Assembly (NCBI GenBank): GCA_052400625.1
Contig: JBQTGH010000001.1
DNA length: 64,000 bases
Direction: 5' to 3' (one strand)
Origin: Thermophagus sp052400625
GTDB taxonomy: Bacteria; Bacteroidota; Bacteroidia; Bacteroidales; Marinilabiliaceae
In this document: positions 18,385 to 27,409 of the stretch, piece by piece
How positions within the stretch are numbered: the first letter of the stretch is position 1
Layout of the letters: each line of letters opens with the position of its first letter
The notes under the pieces: model-generated
Databases searched by the model: none
Seen by the model: the letters and a program-made list of their open reading frames with translations, nothing else
What the model was told of the DNA's origin: nothing
Made by a program: the position numbers and the translations under genes

Positions 18385-18801
18385 ATGATTGTATGGTCAG
18401 GAAGAGGCATTCTCACAGCTCTTGTATTTATAGTTACTTTATTTTTATCAATTTGGTACCTCCCGGAATCATTAAGTGATTATGGTTTTGCAACTACTTG
18501 TTTTATTTCAGCCGCATTCAGTTGGATTTTTGGGAAAAAATGGAACAAGCAAAACAAAAGAATAGTTACGGACAACAAAACCGGACAAAAGCTGATAATT
18601 AAGAGAAATCATTCACTTTTTTGGATTCCAATGCAATATTGGGGAATTATTTTCTCAATAGTAGGAATTATTATCTTATATCAAAATTCGATTATTGCAT
18701 CTATTGTTGCATTGGCTATTTGGTCTGTATGGGTAATTATTGAAATACGAAATAAGTCGACCGATGATCTGCAGCAGGAAACACCTCCAAACGAAGTTTA
18801 A
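18385..18801 (+). CDS. Small membrane protein of unknown function
   Basis: A 138-residue protein not recognised. Residues about 6-25 and 30-48 are hydrophobic and probably span the membrane. A basic, polar loop (FGKKWNKQNKRIVTDNKTGQKLIIKRNHS) then precedes two more hydrophobic segments at about 85-103 and 105-122, and the tail is charged. The layout suggests four membrane helices with a cytosolic central loop. It stands alone between repeat-rich flanks. Consistent hydrophobic periodicity and a clean start support a real gene, but there is no functional clue. Confidence 0.7.
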   Translation: MIVWSGRGILTALVFIVTLFLSIWYLPESLSDYGFATTCFISAAFSWIFGKKWNKQNKRIVTDNKTGQKLIIKRNHSLFWIPMQYWGIIFSIVGIIILYQNSIIASIVALAIWSVWVIIEIRNKSTDDLQQETPPNEV

Positions 18802-19274
18802 TTCAGCTAAGGAAATGAAAAGAGAACAATTAGCGTAAGTTGGTCTCCGGTTTAAAAATCGTTAAGATTAGGTAGCCACCTTTATAATAATGCCAAAACA
18901 GCAACCACGAATCATGCAGATGGCCGGAGCTTTATATAGCCCCGAGCCCCCCTCAGCGATGCGAATTCGCTGTAGTGCATTTTTAATCACACCACATATA
19001 CATGCTGACCGAAGTGGTTCCCCAAAAACGAGGTCTCACTCTGCGAAACATGAGACATCAATTTAAACAAGCCCTCAGCGTTTTTGCGTCTCAGCGTTTT
19101 CCATATCTTCCTCCACACTGCGCCAGTTAAAAGTTCTTGAAAAAAACCAATCGGCAACTTGCAGAAAGAAAAATACTCGAATATTTTCAAAGCAAAATTA
19201 TGGTTACCGATAAATTTAATTACCACTTTTTTTCAGTATTGGGGGATATGTTGTAAATTGCATCCAATAAAACA
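18802..19274. other. Intergenic stretch with dispersed GCGTCT-type repeat
   Basis: No supported gene. At 19073-19100 CCTCAGCGTTTTTGCGTCTCAGCGTTTT repeats the GCGTTTT and GCGTCT motif seen at 18151-18167, 44783-44823 and 60861-60900. The minus-strand frame at 18987-19226 covers this repeat and shows no recognisable domain, so it was not called. Confidence 0.5.
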
Positions 19275-19613
19275 GTGGTGAAATACAAATTTCAAAGAAA
19301 ACATTTAGAGGCATTTATATGGCTGGGTGCCATCATCGCGTTGGCGCTAACCGATCCTACAGAAGATCACATGTCGCTTTGTCCATTAAAGAATGCCGGC
19401 TTTCAACATTGTCCGGGGTGCGGTTTGGGACATTCCATCTCATGGCTTTTCAAAGGTCAAATAGCAGCGTCCTTTCACAGTCATCCGCTGGGAATACCTG
19501 CAATCATCATTTTATTAACCAGAAGCTATAACCTCCTGAAAAACGACATTAAATTTTCAACAAAACCAATAAATCAAAAAAGTAATGGAACGAATCTTAA
19601 AGTGGATGCCTGA
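19275..19613 (+). CDS. DUF2752 family membrane protein
   Basis: A 112-residue protein with the DUF2752 signature: one Cys in LCPLKNAGF and the motif HCPGCGLGHSISWL, followed by KGQIAASFHSHPLGIPAIIILL. An N-terminal hydrophobic helix (about 13-28) and one at about 75-92 indicate a membrane protein. It starts with GTG at 19275 (a second GTG follows at once). It overlaps the downstream TM2 gene by 29 bp, so the two are translationally linked, a pairing often seen in Bacteroidota. Function is unknown; the CPGCG motif suggests metal binding. Confidence 0.82.
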   Translation: MVKYKFQRKHLEAFIWLGAIIALALTDPTEDHMSLCPLKNAGFQHCPGCGLGHSISWLFKGQIAASFHSHPLGIPAIIILLTRSYNLLKNDIKFSTKPINQKSNGTNLKVDA

Positions 19614-19929
19614 AGCCGAAATGGAAGAGGCCAATTTCCTGGATAATCTTTTAAAAGAAAAATCGAATGATCAAGTCAAGGATTTTCTGTTGATCTACCG
19701 CACACGTCGTCGCGACCCTCAAATAACATTAGTAACGGCCCTAATAGGATTTTTCGGTGTAGCCGGCATCCATCGTTTTTTGCTCAACCAGATAGGCATG
19801 GGTATATTATACATCCTGACGGCAGGTCTTTGTTTTATCGGAACCATCGTGGATCTGGTCAACTATCGCAGCCTAACCATGGAGTACAACCAGAAGATGG
19901 CTAATCATCTTAAACAGATGATTCATTAA
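19585..19929 (+). CDS. TM2 domain-containing protein
   Basis: A 114-residue protein with an N-terminal acidic/amphipathic segment and a C-terminal TM2 domain: helix one ITLVTALIGFFGVAGIHRFLL, then a short turn and helix two GMGILYILTAGLCFIGTIVDLV. The GxxGxHRFLL motif is the TM2 hallmark. TM2 proteins are small membrane proteins without a firmly established bacterial role. The gene overlaps the DUF2752 gene and is followed by a bidirectional hairpin shared with lpd. Confidence 0.88.
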   Translation: MERILKWMPEAEMEEANFLDNLLKEKSNDQVKDFLLIYRTRRRDPQITLVTALIGFFGVAGIHRFLLNQIGMGILYILTAGLCFIGTIVDLVNYRSLTMEYNQKMANHLKQMIH

Positions 19930-19981
19930 AGACTTTTCGCATCTGATAAAGGGGTCAGATCGCCACCCTACCATATAAAAA

Positions 19982-20021
19982 GCCCCGTGCCAAAGAGGGA
20001 AAACCTGCCATGGCCCGGGGA
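19982..20021. terminator. Bidirectional terminator between the TM2 gene and lpd
   Basis: CCCCGtGCCA pairs with TGGCcCGGGG (one internal mismatch), flanked by an A-run on the left and ATAAAAA on the right. It lies between convergent genes and can serve both. Confidence 0.7.
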
Positions 20022-20043
20022 TAAAAATTATAATCACCACCCA

Positions 20044-21435
20044 TTAAATGTGGATCACTTCGTCATAGGCAGCAGCGGCGGCTTCCATCACGGCTTCCGA
20101 CATGGTTGGATGCGGGTGAACCGATTTGATGATTTCATGTCCGGTAGTTTCCAGCTTACGTGCCGTTACCAGTTCGGCAATCATCTCAGTAACATTGGCA
20201 CCTATCATGTGAGCTCCGAGGAGTTCACCATATTTGGCATCAAAGATGAGTTTGACAAATCCCTCTTTATGTCCGGCAGCACTGGCTTTTCCACTAGCCG
20301 AATAAGGGAACTTCCCGATCTTCAGTTCATAACCGGCTTCTTTGGCTGCTTTTTCGGTCATACCAACGCTTGCCACCTCCGGCGAAGTGTAAGTACAACC
20401 CGGGATATTACCATAATTAAGAGGTTCTACATCCATCCCGGCAATTTTCTCCACACAAATAATGCCCTCGGCTGAAGCAACGTGCGCCAATGCCTGGCCT
20501 GGCACGATATCGCCAATGGCGTAGATGCCTTCGACAGACGTACGATAAAATTCATCCACTTTAATACGTCCTTTTTCCACTTCTACGCCGGCTTCTTCCA
20601 GCCCGATATTTTCAATATTGGGAGAAATTCCCACAGCCGAAAGAACGATCTCAGCTTCCACCGTCTCTTCTCCTTTTTTAGTCTTAATGGTCACTTTAAC
20701 TTTATCGCCCGAAGTATCGACACTTGTCACCTCCGAACGGGTCATAACCTTGATCCCGGCCTTTTTAAAGGAACGTTCCAGTTGTTTGGACACTTCGGTG
20801 TCTTCCAACGGAACAATATTATCCATATATTCCACCAAAGTAACTTTAGTGCCAATGGAGTTATAGAAATAGGCAAACTCACTACCAATAGCACCGGATC
20901 CCACCACAACCATCGATTCGGGTTGTTTTTCCAGTGTCAACGCCTTACGGTATCCGATAATTTTTTCTCCGTCTTGCGGAAGGTTCGGCAATTCACGGCT
21001 ACGGGCACCGGTAGCCAACAAAATATGTTTGGCCTCTACGGTCACATTTTCACCATCATTTTTGGTTACCTCCACCTTTTTATCTTTGGTGAGTTTACCT
21101 GTTCCTTCAATGACTTCTATTTTGTTTTTCTTAAAGAGATATTTTATGCCATTGCTCATACCTCCTGCCACCTCGCGGCTGCGTTTTACCATGGCACCAA
21201 AATCGGGGGAAGCCTTCCCCTCTATGTTAATACCATAATCCTGTGCATGGGATAAATACTCAAAAACCTGAGCGCTTTTCAATAATGATTTGGTCGGGAT
21301 ACAGCCCCAGTTCAGGCATACTCCCCCCAATTCGGCCTTTTCAACCACTCCGACTTTCATTCCTAATTGAGAAGCCCTGATTGCTGCCACATAACCACCC
21401 GGGCCGCTTCCTATAACTACGAGATCGTAATTCAT
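20044..21435 (-). CDS. lpd: Dihydrolipoyl dehydrogenase (E3)
   Basis: A 463-residue flavoprotein disulfide reductase that reoxidises dihydrolipoamide of the 2-oxoacid dehydrogenase or glycine cleavage complexes with NAD. Seen in sequence: FAD motif GSGPGGYVAAIRASQLG near residue 9, redox disulfide GGVCLNWGCIPTKS at about 37-50, NAD motif VVGSGAIGSEFA, ATGARSRELP, and the C-terminal His-Glu motif HPHPTMSEAVMEA. The length is normal. No E1 or E2 gene is next to it, so it is probably shared by several complexes. Confidence 0.97.
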   Translation of the reverse strand: MNYDLVVIGSGPGGYVAAIRASQLGMKVGVVEKAELGGVCLNWGCIPTKSLLKSAQVFEYLSHAQDYGINIEGKASPDFGAMVKRSREVAGGMSNGIKYLFKKNKIEVIEGTGKLTKDKKVEVTKNDGENVTVEAKHILLATGARSRELPNLPQDGEKIIGYRKALTLEKQPESMVVVGSGAIGSEFAYFYNSIGTKVTLVEYMDNIVPLEDTEVSKQLERSFKKAGIKVMTRSEVTSVDTSGDKVKVTIKTKKGEETVEAEIVLSAVGISPNIENIGLEEAGVEVEKGRIKVDEFYRTSVEGIYAIGDIVPGQALAHVASAEGIICVEKIAGMDVEPLNYGNIPGCTYTSPEVASVGMTEKAAKEAGYELKIGKFPYSASGKASAAGHKEGFVKLIFDAKYGELLGAHMIGANVTEMIAELVTARKLETTGHEIIKSVHPHPTMSEAVMEAAAAAYDEVIHI

Positions 21436-21486
21436 AATATACTATTGTTTGATTTTAATTAAAGACTCTATTCTTTTTTGCTATCT

Positions 21487-21494
21487 CAAATATA
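21487..21494 (-). promoter_or_regulatory. -7 box of lpd
   Basis: On the minus strand this reads TATATTTG, a full match to TAnnTTTG, about 52 bp before the lpd start. The -33 position at 19-bp spacing reads TCTG, one base off TTTG. Confidence 0.52.
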
Positions 21495-21778
21495 ATAAAT
21501 TCAAAATAAGCCACAGATTTATACCTTTAACAATCATCTTCCTTCTTTGTTGAAACATTTATCCACCTGTTTGTCGCGTTACAACTCACCATAACAGGAA
21601 GACAAACTTGACTTATTCTATGTCAAACCTTTACATAATTCCTATCAATCCTTGGCTCGGAACATACCAACCTTGCACGATCGAAGGATTTCCAATATAA
21701 GGTCTATCGAAAAGTATATGGTTGATAACAAAAAGACTTCATAGAAACCATCCTCGTTAAGTGGGACACGTAAATGGC

Positions 21779-22205
21779 AATCGAGTAGGAGAAACGGGAT
21801 TGTTTCCCGTCATACTGGATTGGGACGATAATTCCCCTGATGGATACATTCTATTAACCTGTCCTTGTTGTTTACAAGATAGTCCTTTAATGACTTTACC
21901 CCCATCTTGTCTACGCCCCCAGCTCCTTTATTCCGCTTTACTTGTTTGTAGGCGTTTTCAGATTTGTCGGTGACAGGATAGGTTCTAATTAACACTCCGG
22001 AGTCCGCATTATCTTTGGACTTTGACTTGTTTTGCAATCTCATTCCACCGGTTGTGCCTGATGTGATTCGTGTGCCTCGTGGCAGGATTTTGCCGTAGAG
22101 TTCCTTCAGACTCTACCTCGCGATGGACACCCTCGTCATGAGCTGATGGTTGGCGATTATGCCCCCCCATAGTGGACTTGCATCACCAAGTCATTTACCA
22201 TGCAC
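21779..22205 (-). mobile_element. Internally deleted group II intron
   Basis: On the minus strand the element begins GTGCATGG, close to the group II 5' consensus GUGYG. About 160 nt of structured leader (GGTGATGCAAGTCC...) comes before the reverse-transcriptase start. The ORF runs only through the N-terminal RT region, then meets a hairpin GACGGGAAACAATCCCGT and the terminal CTCCTACTCGAT typical of intron 3' ends. RT core, maturase domain and domain V are missing, so it cannot splice or move. It lies about 9 bp past the T-run of the tlpA terminator, the kind of site used by class C group II introns. Limits are inferred, not proven. Confidence 0.68.
21810..22043 (-). pseudogene. Group II intron reverse transcriptase, N-terminal remnant
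   Basis: A 77-residue frame with the RT-0 region of intron-encoded proteins: NAYKQVKRNKGAGGVDKMGV, KSLKDYL, and GNYRPNPV. In full-length relatives the next residues are RRVEIPK. Here the first Arg codon is replaced by TGA, and RETIP is still readable behind it before similarity ends. The intact protein would be about 400-550 residues, so over 80 percent is gone. Confidence 0.8.
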
Positions 22206-22215
22206 GGCATACTAA

Positions 22216-22247
22216 AAAAAGGGCTGCCTATTCAGACAGCCCTTTTT
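22216..22247 (-). terminator. Terminator of the tlpA-meaB operon
   Basis: AAAAAGGGCTG pairs perfectly with CAGCCCTTTTT around a 10-nt loop, with a T-run on the minus strand, 24 bp after the TlpA-like gene. The intron remnant begins just behind it. Confidence 0.88.
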
Positions 22248-22270
22248 GGTAAGAGGTTTTAACTTATAAA

Positions 22271-23368
22271 TTATAAAATTTCATCCAGTTTTTCTTGCAA
22301 AGCATCTCCGCGAAGATTTTTTTCAATGATCACCCCATCTTTGTCGAGTAACAACGTAAATGGAATAGATTGAACTCCGTAGGTATTAGCCACATCACCT
22401 TCCGGATCGTGCAGTTGTACCCAGTTAATATTATCTTCTTCCACCGCTTTCAGCCAAGGTTCTTTTGTTTTATCGAGAGAAACCCCGATCACTTCAAATT
22501 CTTCTCCTGCAAATTGCTGGTATGCTTTAGCCACATTGGGCATTTCATCCCGGCAGGGGCGGCACCATGAAGCCCAGAAATCCAGAAGCACATATTTACC
22601 ATTAAAGTCTTTGAGGCTTACTTCATTACCATCCATATCGGTCAGCGTAAAATCAGGGGCTTCTTTCCCAATCTGAATCGCATCTTCAGCAGCTTTCTGC
22701 TTTTTCATAGGCTCCAGCATCTCTTTCAACTCCTCAACATAAGGATGCCCGGGGATACTCTTTTCGAAAGAAGTTACCAGCTCCTCCAGTTCTTCCATAT
22801 CCAAAGATCTGGCCATATTGAGTGCTAAGAAAGCACCAACCGGATTGTCGGAATTTTCACGAACAAAGTTGTGGTAATACTCCTGCTGCGCCATCATGAT
22901 GGATTGATATTCTGCAGCCAAGGCTTGCATTTTCTCCTGATCGCCTGCCTGACGGGCTTCCATAAATTCTTGCTGAAGGCCCTGAGCTCTATCCATGGAT
23001 GGAATTGAGTCGTTAAAGGACTTGAGAATTTTATTCAATTCACCACCTTCCACAACGGCATCGTTCAGGTTTTCTATATTTCCGGAAATACTGATATCGC
23101 CGGGTTCCAAAAATAACGCTACAGGCATTCTGTTGTCATTAATGAGGATCAGGAACAATTCAGGATTTTCAACCGAACCGGTAAACTGAAATTTTCCGTC
23201 CGCAATTTGTACGCTGTCAATAGTTTCTGCCCCTGTTTTTCCTACTTTTTGCAGAAGAGCAGTGCCGTCGCCAACGCCGTCAATGGTTCCTGATACCGTG
23301 TATTGATTGTTTTTCCCGCAAGAAGCAAGTAAAACACCAATTACCAATAAAAAAGCAATTTGTCTCAT
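22271..23368 (-). CDS. TlpA-like thioredoxin lipoprotein with DUF4369 domain
   Basis: A periplasm-facing lipoprotein of 365 residues. From the ATG at 23368 the signal MRQIAFLLVIGVLLASC ends in a lipobox with Cys17. The frame could open 24 bp earlier, but that start would overlap meaB and spoil the signal. A DUF4369 domain (about 20-120) is followed by a helical segment and a thioredoxin fold with WASWCRPCRDEMPN, the CxxC redox site, near residue 263. Such proteins reduce disulfides or act in cytochrome c and respiratory chain assembly. It follows meaB by about 10 bp. Confidence 0.9.
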   Translation of the reverse strand: MRQIAFLLVIGVLLASCGKNNQYTVSGTIDGVGDGTALLQKVGKTGAETIDSVQIADGKFQFTGSVENPELFLILINDNRMPVALFLEPGDISISGNIENLNDAVVEGGELNKILKSFNDSIPSMDRAQGLQQEFMEARQAGDQEKMQALAAEYQSIMMAQQEYYHNFVRENSDNPVGAFLALNMARSLDMEELEELVTSFEKSIPGHPYVEELKEMLEPMKKQKAAEDAIQIGKEAPDFTLTDMDGNEVSLKDFNGKYVLLDFWASWCRPCRDEMPNVAKAYQQFAGEEFEVIGVSLDKTKEPWLKAVEEDNINWVQLHDPEGDVANTYGVQSIPFTLLLDKDGVIIEKNLRGDALQEKLDEIL

Positions 23369-23378
23369 AAAATAATCA

Positions 23379-24494
23379 TTATAGTTTATCAAAGTATTTA
23401 TTCAGAATCTCTCGAGCAGCAATAAAAGAGCTGGTTTCATCGTTCAGCACTTTTTGCTCATATCGTTCCAGTTCCTCTTTTATTCCCGGATGCTGGTAAA
23501 AGCTGTTTTTCAATTGTTCATTAATGGATTCATACATCCAATATTTGGACTGCTCCCTGCGATTCGCATTAAAAAATCCATTGCCTTTGGTCAGGCCCAT
23601 GTATTCCAGAATCATTTCCCAAATCTCATTCACACCTATGTTATAAAGCGAAGAAAGAATTTCCACCTTTGGCGTCCAGCCCGAACGGGTTGGAGGAAAT
23701 AAATGCAGCGCATTTCGGTATTCGGCTTGCGCCATTTTGGCTTTCTGAAGGTTTTGGCCATCCGCCTTATTAATGGCTATGGCATCGGCCATCTCCATTA
23801 TTCCTCTTTTAATACCCTGGAGTTCATCACCTGCGCCGGCAAGCATCAACAGAAGGAAAAAATCGACCATGGAATGAACCGCTGTCTCCGACTGTCCTAC
23901 TCCCACCGTCTCAATAAATATGGTATCAAAACCTGCGGCTTCACATAAAATGATCGTTTCTCTTGTTTTGCGGGCCACCCCTCCTAATGATCCTGCAGAA
24001 GGAGAAGGACGAATATACGCATTTTTTTCGGCCGACAACTTCTCCATTCTCGTTTTATCGCCCAAAATACTGCCCTTTGACCGCTCACTACTGGGATCTA
24101 TCGCCAACACCGCCAACTTTCTGCCTCGATCAATAATATGGAGTCCTAATGCCTCAATAAAAGTACTTTTTCCGGCGCCTGGAACTCCGGTTATCCCAAT
24201 CCTTATCGACTTACCGGAATGTGGCAGGCAACCTTCAATGATCTGACGCGCTATTTCACGATGTTCTGCTTTATTGCTTTCGATCATGGTGACGGCACGG
24301 CTCAGAATGGTTACATCCCCTTTAAGGATACCTTCCACATATTGCTCAACCGTAAGCTTTGAACGCTTTCGCTTCAAAAATATGCGCGACGCATCAGGAT
24401 TAACCGATGGCAGACTTTCTACTCCTTTATTTACGTTTAGTCCTTTAAAAGAAGGATCATTTTCTATATGTTCCTGTTTTCCCCCGAAACTCAT
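23379..24494 (-). CDS. meaB: MeaB/ArgK GTPase, methylmalonyl-CoA mutase chaperone
   Basis: A 371-residue G3E-family GTPase. Walker A GVPGAGKSTF, then DPSSERSKGSILGDKTRM, ETVGVGQSE and the base-recognition motif NKADG are all present. MeaB guards and reloads the B12 cofactor of methylmalonyl-CoA mutase. The mutase genes are not in the window, although in many Bacteroidota they are adjacent. The gene precedes a TlpA-like lipoprotein in the same direction and shares its terminator. Confidence 0.95.
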   Translation of the reverse strand: MSFGGKQEHIENDPSFKGLNVNKGVESLPSVNPDASRIFLKRKRSKLTVEQYVEGILKGDVTILSRAVTMIESNKAEHREIARQIIEGCLPHSGKSIRIGITGVPGAGKSTFIEALGLHIIDRGRKLAVLAIDPSSERSKGSILGDKTRMEKLSAEKNAYIRPSPSAGSLGGVARKTRETIILCEAAGFDTIFIETVGVGQSETAVHSMVDFFLLLMLAGAGDELQGIKRGIMEMADAIAINKADGQNLQKAKMAQAEYRNALHLFPPTRSGWTPKVEILSSLYNIGVNEIWEMILEYMGLTKGNGFFNANRREQSKYWMYESINEQLKNSFYQHPGIKEELERYEQKVLNDETSSFIAAREILNKYFDKL

Positions 24495-24535
24495 TCAGCA
24501 ATCTCGTTATATACTATACCTTCATTTATAAAAGG

Positions 24536-24543
24536 CAAAGTTA
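24536..24543 (-). promoter_or_regulatory. -7 box of meaB
   Basis: Reads TAACTTTG on the minus strand, matching TAnnTTTG, 42 bp before the meaB start. No good -33 element is seen. The remaining 213-bp gap to 24707 holds nothing else clear. Confidence 0.45.
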
Positions 24544-24707
24544 GTAATCTATTATGGTTTTTTATTAATTCGCTCAACAAATAGATTATCGGCACCCTAA
24601 ATGTTAGATTTATAGGATCATAGATTTATAATACAAAATCAAAATTATGAGGTGTCATTTATAAAGCTAAAACTATCTTAAATCATGAAATTTGTCAACC
24701 TTCCTAC

Positions 24708-25787
24708 TTATTTCACAACAGTACCACTCAGCCTAAGTAACAGCGTGCTGCGCTTAGGGTCGTTGGAATAAATGGTAACGGATTTATTTTGCCGACCACT
24801 CATGCCTGCTGAATTATATATAGCAACAATCTTGGTGCTTTCGCCCGGACCTATCACTGTTTTATCCGGCTGGATTGCGGTACAACCACAGGAAGCCCTG
24901 ACTTTTCGGAGAATTAGATTGGCCTTTCCTTTATTGGTAACGATAAAAGCATGAGAAACTTTTTCGCCTTGCTTAATTTCCCCAAAATCAAACACGCGGT
25001 CATCGATTTCAATTACGGGGGCGTTAGCCATCTGCTCTTCTGTCCATTTAGAATAGTCTTCCTCAATAGTGGCACTAATGCTTAATCTGTTTTGACGATT
25101 CAACTCCCCATTCATCTTCAAATAAATCTGATCCACCACAAACCCCCAGTCATTTTTTACCGAAGCATCATAAGTAGCAACGATCTTACCTTTTTGTCCC
25201 GGCTTGACCGTTTCGGGTTCCATTTTCAATTGGAGGTGCTTGGGTACATTCTCAAATTCGATTTTAACAGGATTGTCAGAGGTATTGATCAATTCCAGTT
25301 CTTCCGTTTTTACGGCTTTCGGATCAATACGAGTAAACGAGAAATGCGCCGACTTAAGCCTTACAGGCCCCATGGCACGAGGATAAATATCTTCAATGGT
25401 TTTCTCACGAGGCAACACTTTACCGGTAATTCTCAGAACAATGGTTGACTCTTGTCCGTTGGTATAAACCATGATGGATTTATTGAAATTCCCGGGTCTG
25501 TTACGCGGATCAAAGGTAGCTTTCACAAAGCCCGTTTTCCCCGGTTGAACGGGTTGTCGCGTCCATTCGGGACTGGTGCAACCGCAGGAGGCGCGAACAT
25601 TATGAATAATCAAAGGTTGGTCTCCGGTGTTTTTAAAAGTGAAAGAATGCGTTACTTTTCCACCATCCTCTTTAATCTCTCCAAAATCAAAAACTTTCTC
25701 CTCAAAATCAGCTACAGGTTTCTTTGCTTGGGAAAATACCTGCATCCCAATCATGCTCACAATTAAGAATAAATAAACTCTATTCAT
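24708..25787 (-). CDS. DUF1573 repeat protein, exported
   Basis: A 359-residue protein starting at the ATG at 25787; the frame stays open upstream but that part has no signal or homology. The signal peptide MNRVYLFLIVSMIGMQVFSQ is followed by two DUF1573 (HYDIN/ASH-like immunoglobulin) modules. Each carries FDFGEIK, a HxFxxxN strand and RASCGCT, near residues 27-75 and 270-310. A third, degenerate Ig-like segment lies between. Such proteins are common in Bacteroidota envelopes and their role is unknown; the repeated GCT cysteines look like a conserved structural or metal site. Confidence 0.85.
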   Translation of the reverse strand: MNRVYLFLIVSMIGMQVFSQAKKPVADFEEKVFDFGEIKEDGGKVTHSFTFKNTGDQPLIIHNVRASCGCTSPEWTRQPVQPGKTGFVKATFDPRNRPGNFNKSIMVYTNGQESTIVLRITGKVLPREKTIEDIYPRAMGPVRLKSAHFSFTRIDPKAVKTEELELINTSDNPVKIEFENVPKHLQLKMEPETVKPGQKGKIVATYDASVKNDWGFVVDQIYLKMNGELNRQNRLSISATIEEDYSKWTEEQMANAPVIEIDDRVFDFGEIKQGEKVSHAFIVTNKGKANLILRKVRASCGCTAIQPDKTVIGPGESTKIVAIYNSAGMSGRQNKSVTIYSNDPKRSTLLLRLSGTVVK

Positions 25788-25916
25788 AGTAAAAACCATT
25801 TTTATATATGAAACTTTAATATCAATGAATGATGTTCTATCACCCCGTACAACCTTGCCTTCATTGCATTTCCCTTCTAAGAACAAAAAAAACGGTATTG
25901 TACATAGTGCAACGTA

Positions 25917-25924
25917 CAAAGCTA
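25917..25924 (-). promoter_or_regulatory. -7 box candidate for the DUF1573 gene
   Basis: Reads TAGCTTTG on the minus strand, 130 bp upstream of the start at 25787. It matches TAnnTTTG but lacks a visible -33 box. The 431-bp divergent gap 25788-26218 holds this, the box at 26114, and no supported gene. Confidence 0.38.
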
Positions 25925-26113
25925 ATAATATTTCTGATTTTGATAATCGGTTAAAAGTTAGTTTTGTAACGGTCAAACACCTCCCGATTCGGATATCCCC
26001 GTCTTTAAAGGTGTCCTGATGGGTGCAAAAAGAAAACAGAAACATCCTTACAAATCCCTTGCCGAACGATGCAGTGAGGCATCGAGTATTTTTTACATCC
26101 CGACACAAACCAC

Positions 26114-26121
26114 TATCTTTG
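26114..26121 (+). promoter_or_regulatory. -7 box candidate for the M20 amidohydrolase gene
   Basis: TATCTTTG matches TAnnTTTG, with TTTT at the -33 position (19-bp spacing), one base off consensus. It leaves a leader of roughly 90 nt before the start at 26219. Confidence 0.48.
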
Positions 26122-26218
26122 TTTTTCGGGATTCCAACTCTTGCAACATATTTTTTTATAATGAGGTGGGCAATCCAATCTATCAACCCTATAAACACCA
26201 ACATTTGGAAACAAAATT

Positions 26219-27409
26219 ATGGAAGAACTAAAACAATTGGTCCGTCGACTCACCAAAGAACAACTTAAACATATTATCACGGACAGACGCCATCTTCATC
26301 AGCATCCCGAGCTATCGTTTGAAGAACACAACACTGCAGAATATGTTGCTTCCCGGCTTAAAAAGGCCGGCATCCCTTTTCGCAGCGGAGTAGCCGGAAC
26401 AGGTATCATTGCCACCATTCAAGGAAAAAACGAAGGAAAGGTTATTGCCTTGCGAGCCGACATGGATGCTTTACCCATACGGGAAGAGACAAACCTGCCG
26501 TTCGCATCGGTCAACAAAGGAGTGATGCATGCATGTGGACACGATGCCCACACCGCTGTCTTGATAGGGGTTGCCAATGTATTAAATCAACTCAAAGACA
26601 AGTGGAACGGAACCATCTTATTAATTTTTCAACCAGGGGAAGAAAAATTCCCCGGAGGCGCCAGCCTTTTAATTAATGAGGGAGCACTAACACATCCAAC
26701 GCCGGAGCTGATCATTGGTCAGCATGTGTTGCCGGAAATGGCTGCCGGACATGTAGGCTTCCGTCCAGGTATGTACATGGCTTCGGGGGATGAAGTATAT
26801 CTGACCGTATCCGGACAAGGAGGACATGCCGCCCTTCCTCATACACTTACCGACACCATCTTAACTGCGTCGCACATCATCGTAGCGCTTCAGCAAATTG
26901 TTTCCCGATTTGTACCAACCACCATCCCGACCGTACTCTCTTTTGGTCGAATAGAAGGATTGGGCGCCACCAACATCATCCCCGAAAAGGTGGAAATTGC
27001 CGGCACTTTACGAACCTTGGATGAAGAGTGGAGAGGACGTATCAAAGATCGCATTAGAAATATTGCACAAGGAACCGCCGAAGCTATGGGGGCGCGTTGC
27101 ACCGTCGATATTAAAGATGGTTACCCGGTGGTTTTCAATCATGAAAAAACTACCCGTCAAGCTTTATCGCTGGCCAAAGAACTTTTGGGCGACAATAGAG
27201 TCGAAGAGATGGGCATCCGTATGACAGCCGAAGATTTTGGTTACTATTCCCAAAAATTTCCATCCGTTTTTTACCGGTTTGGAGTGGCCCAAAACAAGGG
27301 AGAGACAGGAGCCTTACACACACCCTATTTTAACCTCAACGAAAAAGCTTTGGAAACCGCAACGGAAGTGTTGACTTGGCTGGCCGTTAATTTCTTGGGA
27401 GCCGATTAA
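26219..27409 (+). CDS. M20 family amidohydrolase (hippurate hydrolase/N-acyl-amino-acid hydrolase type)
   Basis: A 396-residue cytoplasmic metallopeptidase-like enzyme. HLHQHPELSFEEHNTA opens the catalytic domain. RADMDALPI and MHACGHDAHTAVLIG supply metal ligands, FQPGEEKFPGGA the general base and ligand Glu residues, and RMTAEDFG with GALHTP the last His. The dimerisation lid domain lies between about 180 and 300. This subgroup removes acyl groups from amino acids such as hippurate, acetyl-amino acids or IAA conjugates; the actual substrate is not readable. It appears monocistronic. Confidence 0.9.
   Translation: MEELKQLVRRLTKEQLKHIITDRRHLHQHPELSFEEHNTAEYVASRLKKAGIPFRSGVAGTGIIATIQGKNEGKVIALRADMDALPIREETNLPFASVNKGVMHACGHDAHTAVLIGVANVLNQLKDKWNGTILLIFQPGEEKFPGGASLLINEGALTHPTPELIIGQHVLPEMAAGHVGFRPGMYMASGDEVYLTVSGQGGHAALPHTLTDTILTASHIIVALQQIVSRFVPTTIPTVLSFGRIEGLGATNIIPEKVEIAGTLRTLDEEWRGRIKDRIRNIAQGTAEAMGARCTVDIKDGYPVVFNHEKTTRQALSLAKELLGDNRVEEMGIRMTAEDFGYYSQKFPSVFYRFGVAQNKGETGALHTPYFNLNEKALETATEVLTWLAVNFLGAD

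Noticed and set aside
18987..19226. 79-codon minus-strand frame
   Set aside because: It runs through a dispersed repeat and shows no recognisable family.
20482..21255. 257-codon plus-strand frame
   Set aside because: Antisense to lpd, with Phe- and His-rich shadow composition.
24708..26204. 498-residue version of the DUF1573 protein
   Set aside because: The extra 139 N-terminal residues lack a domain and precede a clean signal peptide starting at 25787, so the shorter form was called.
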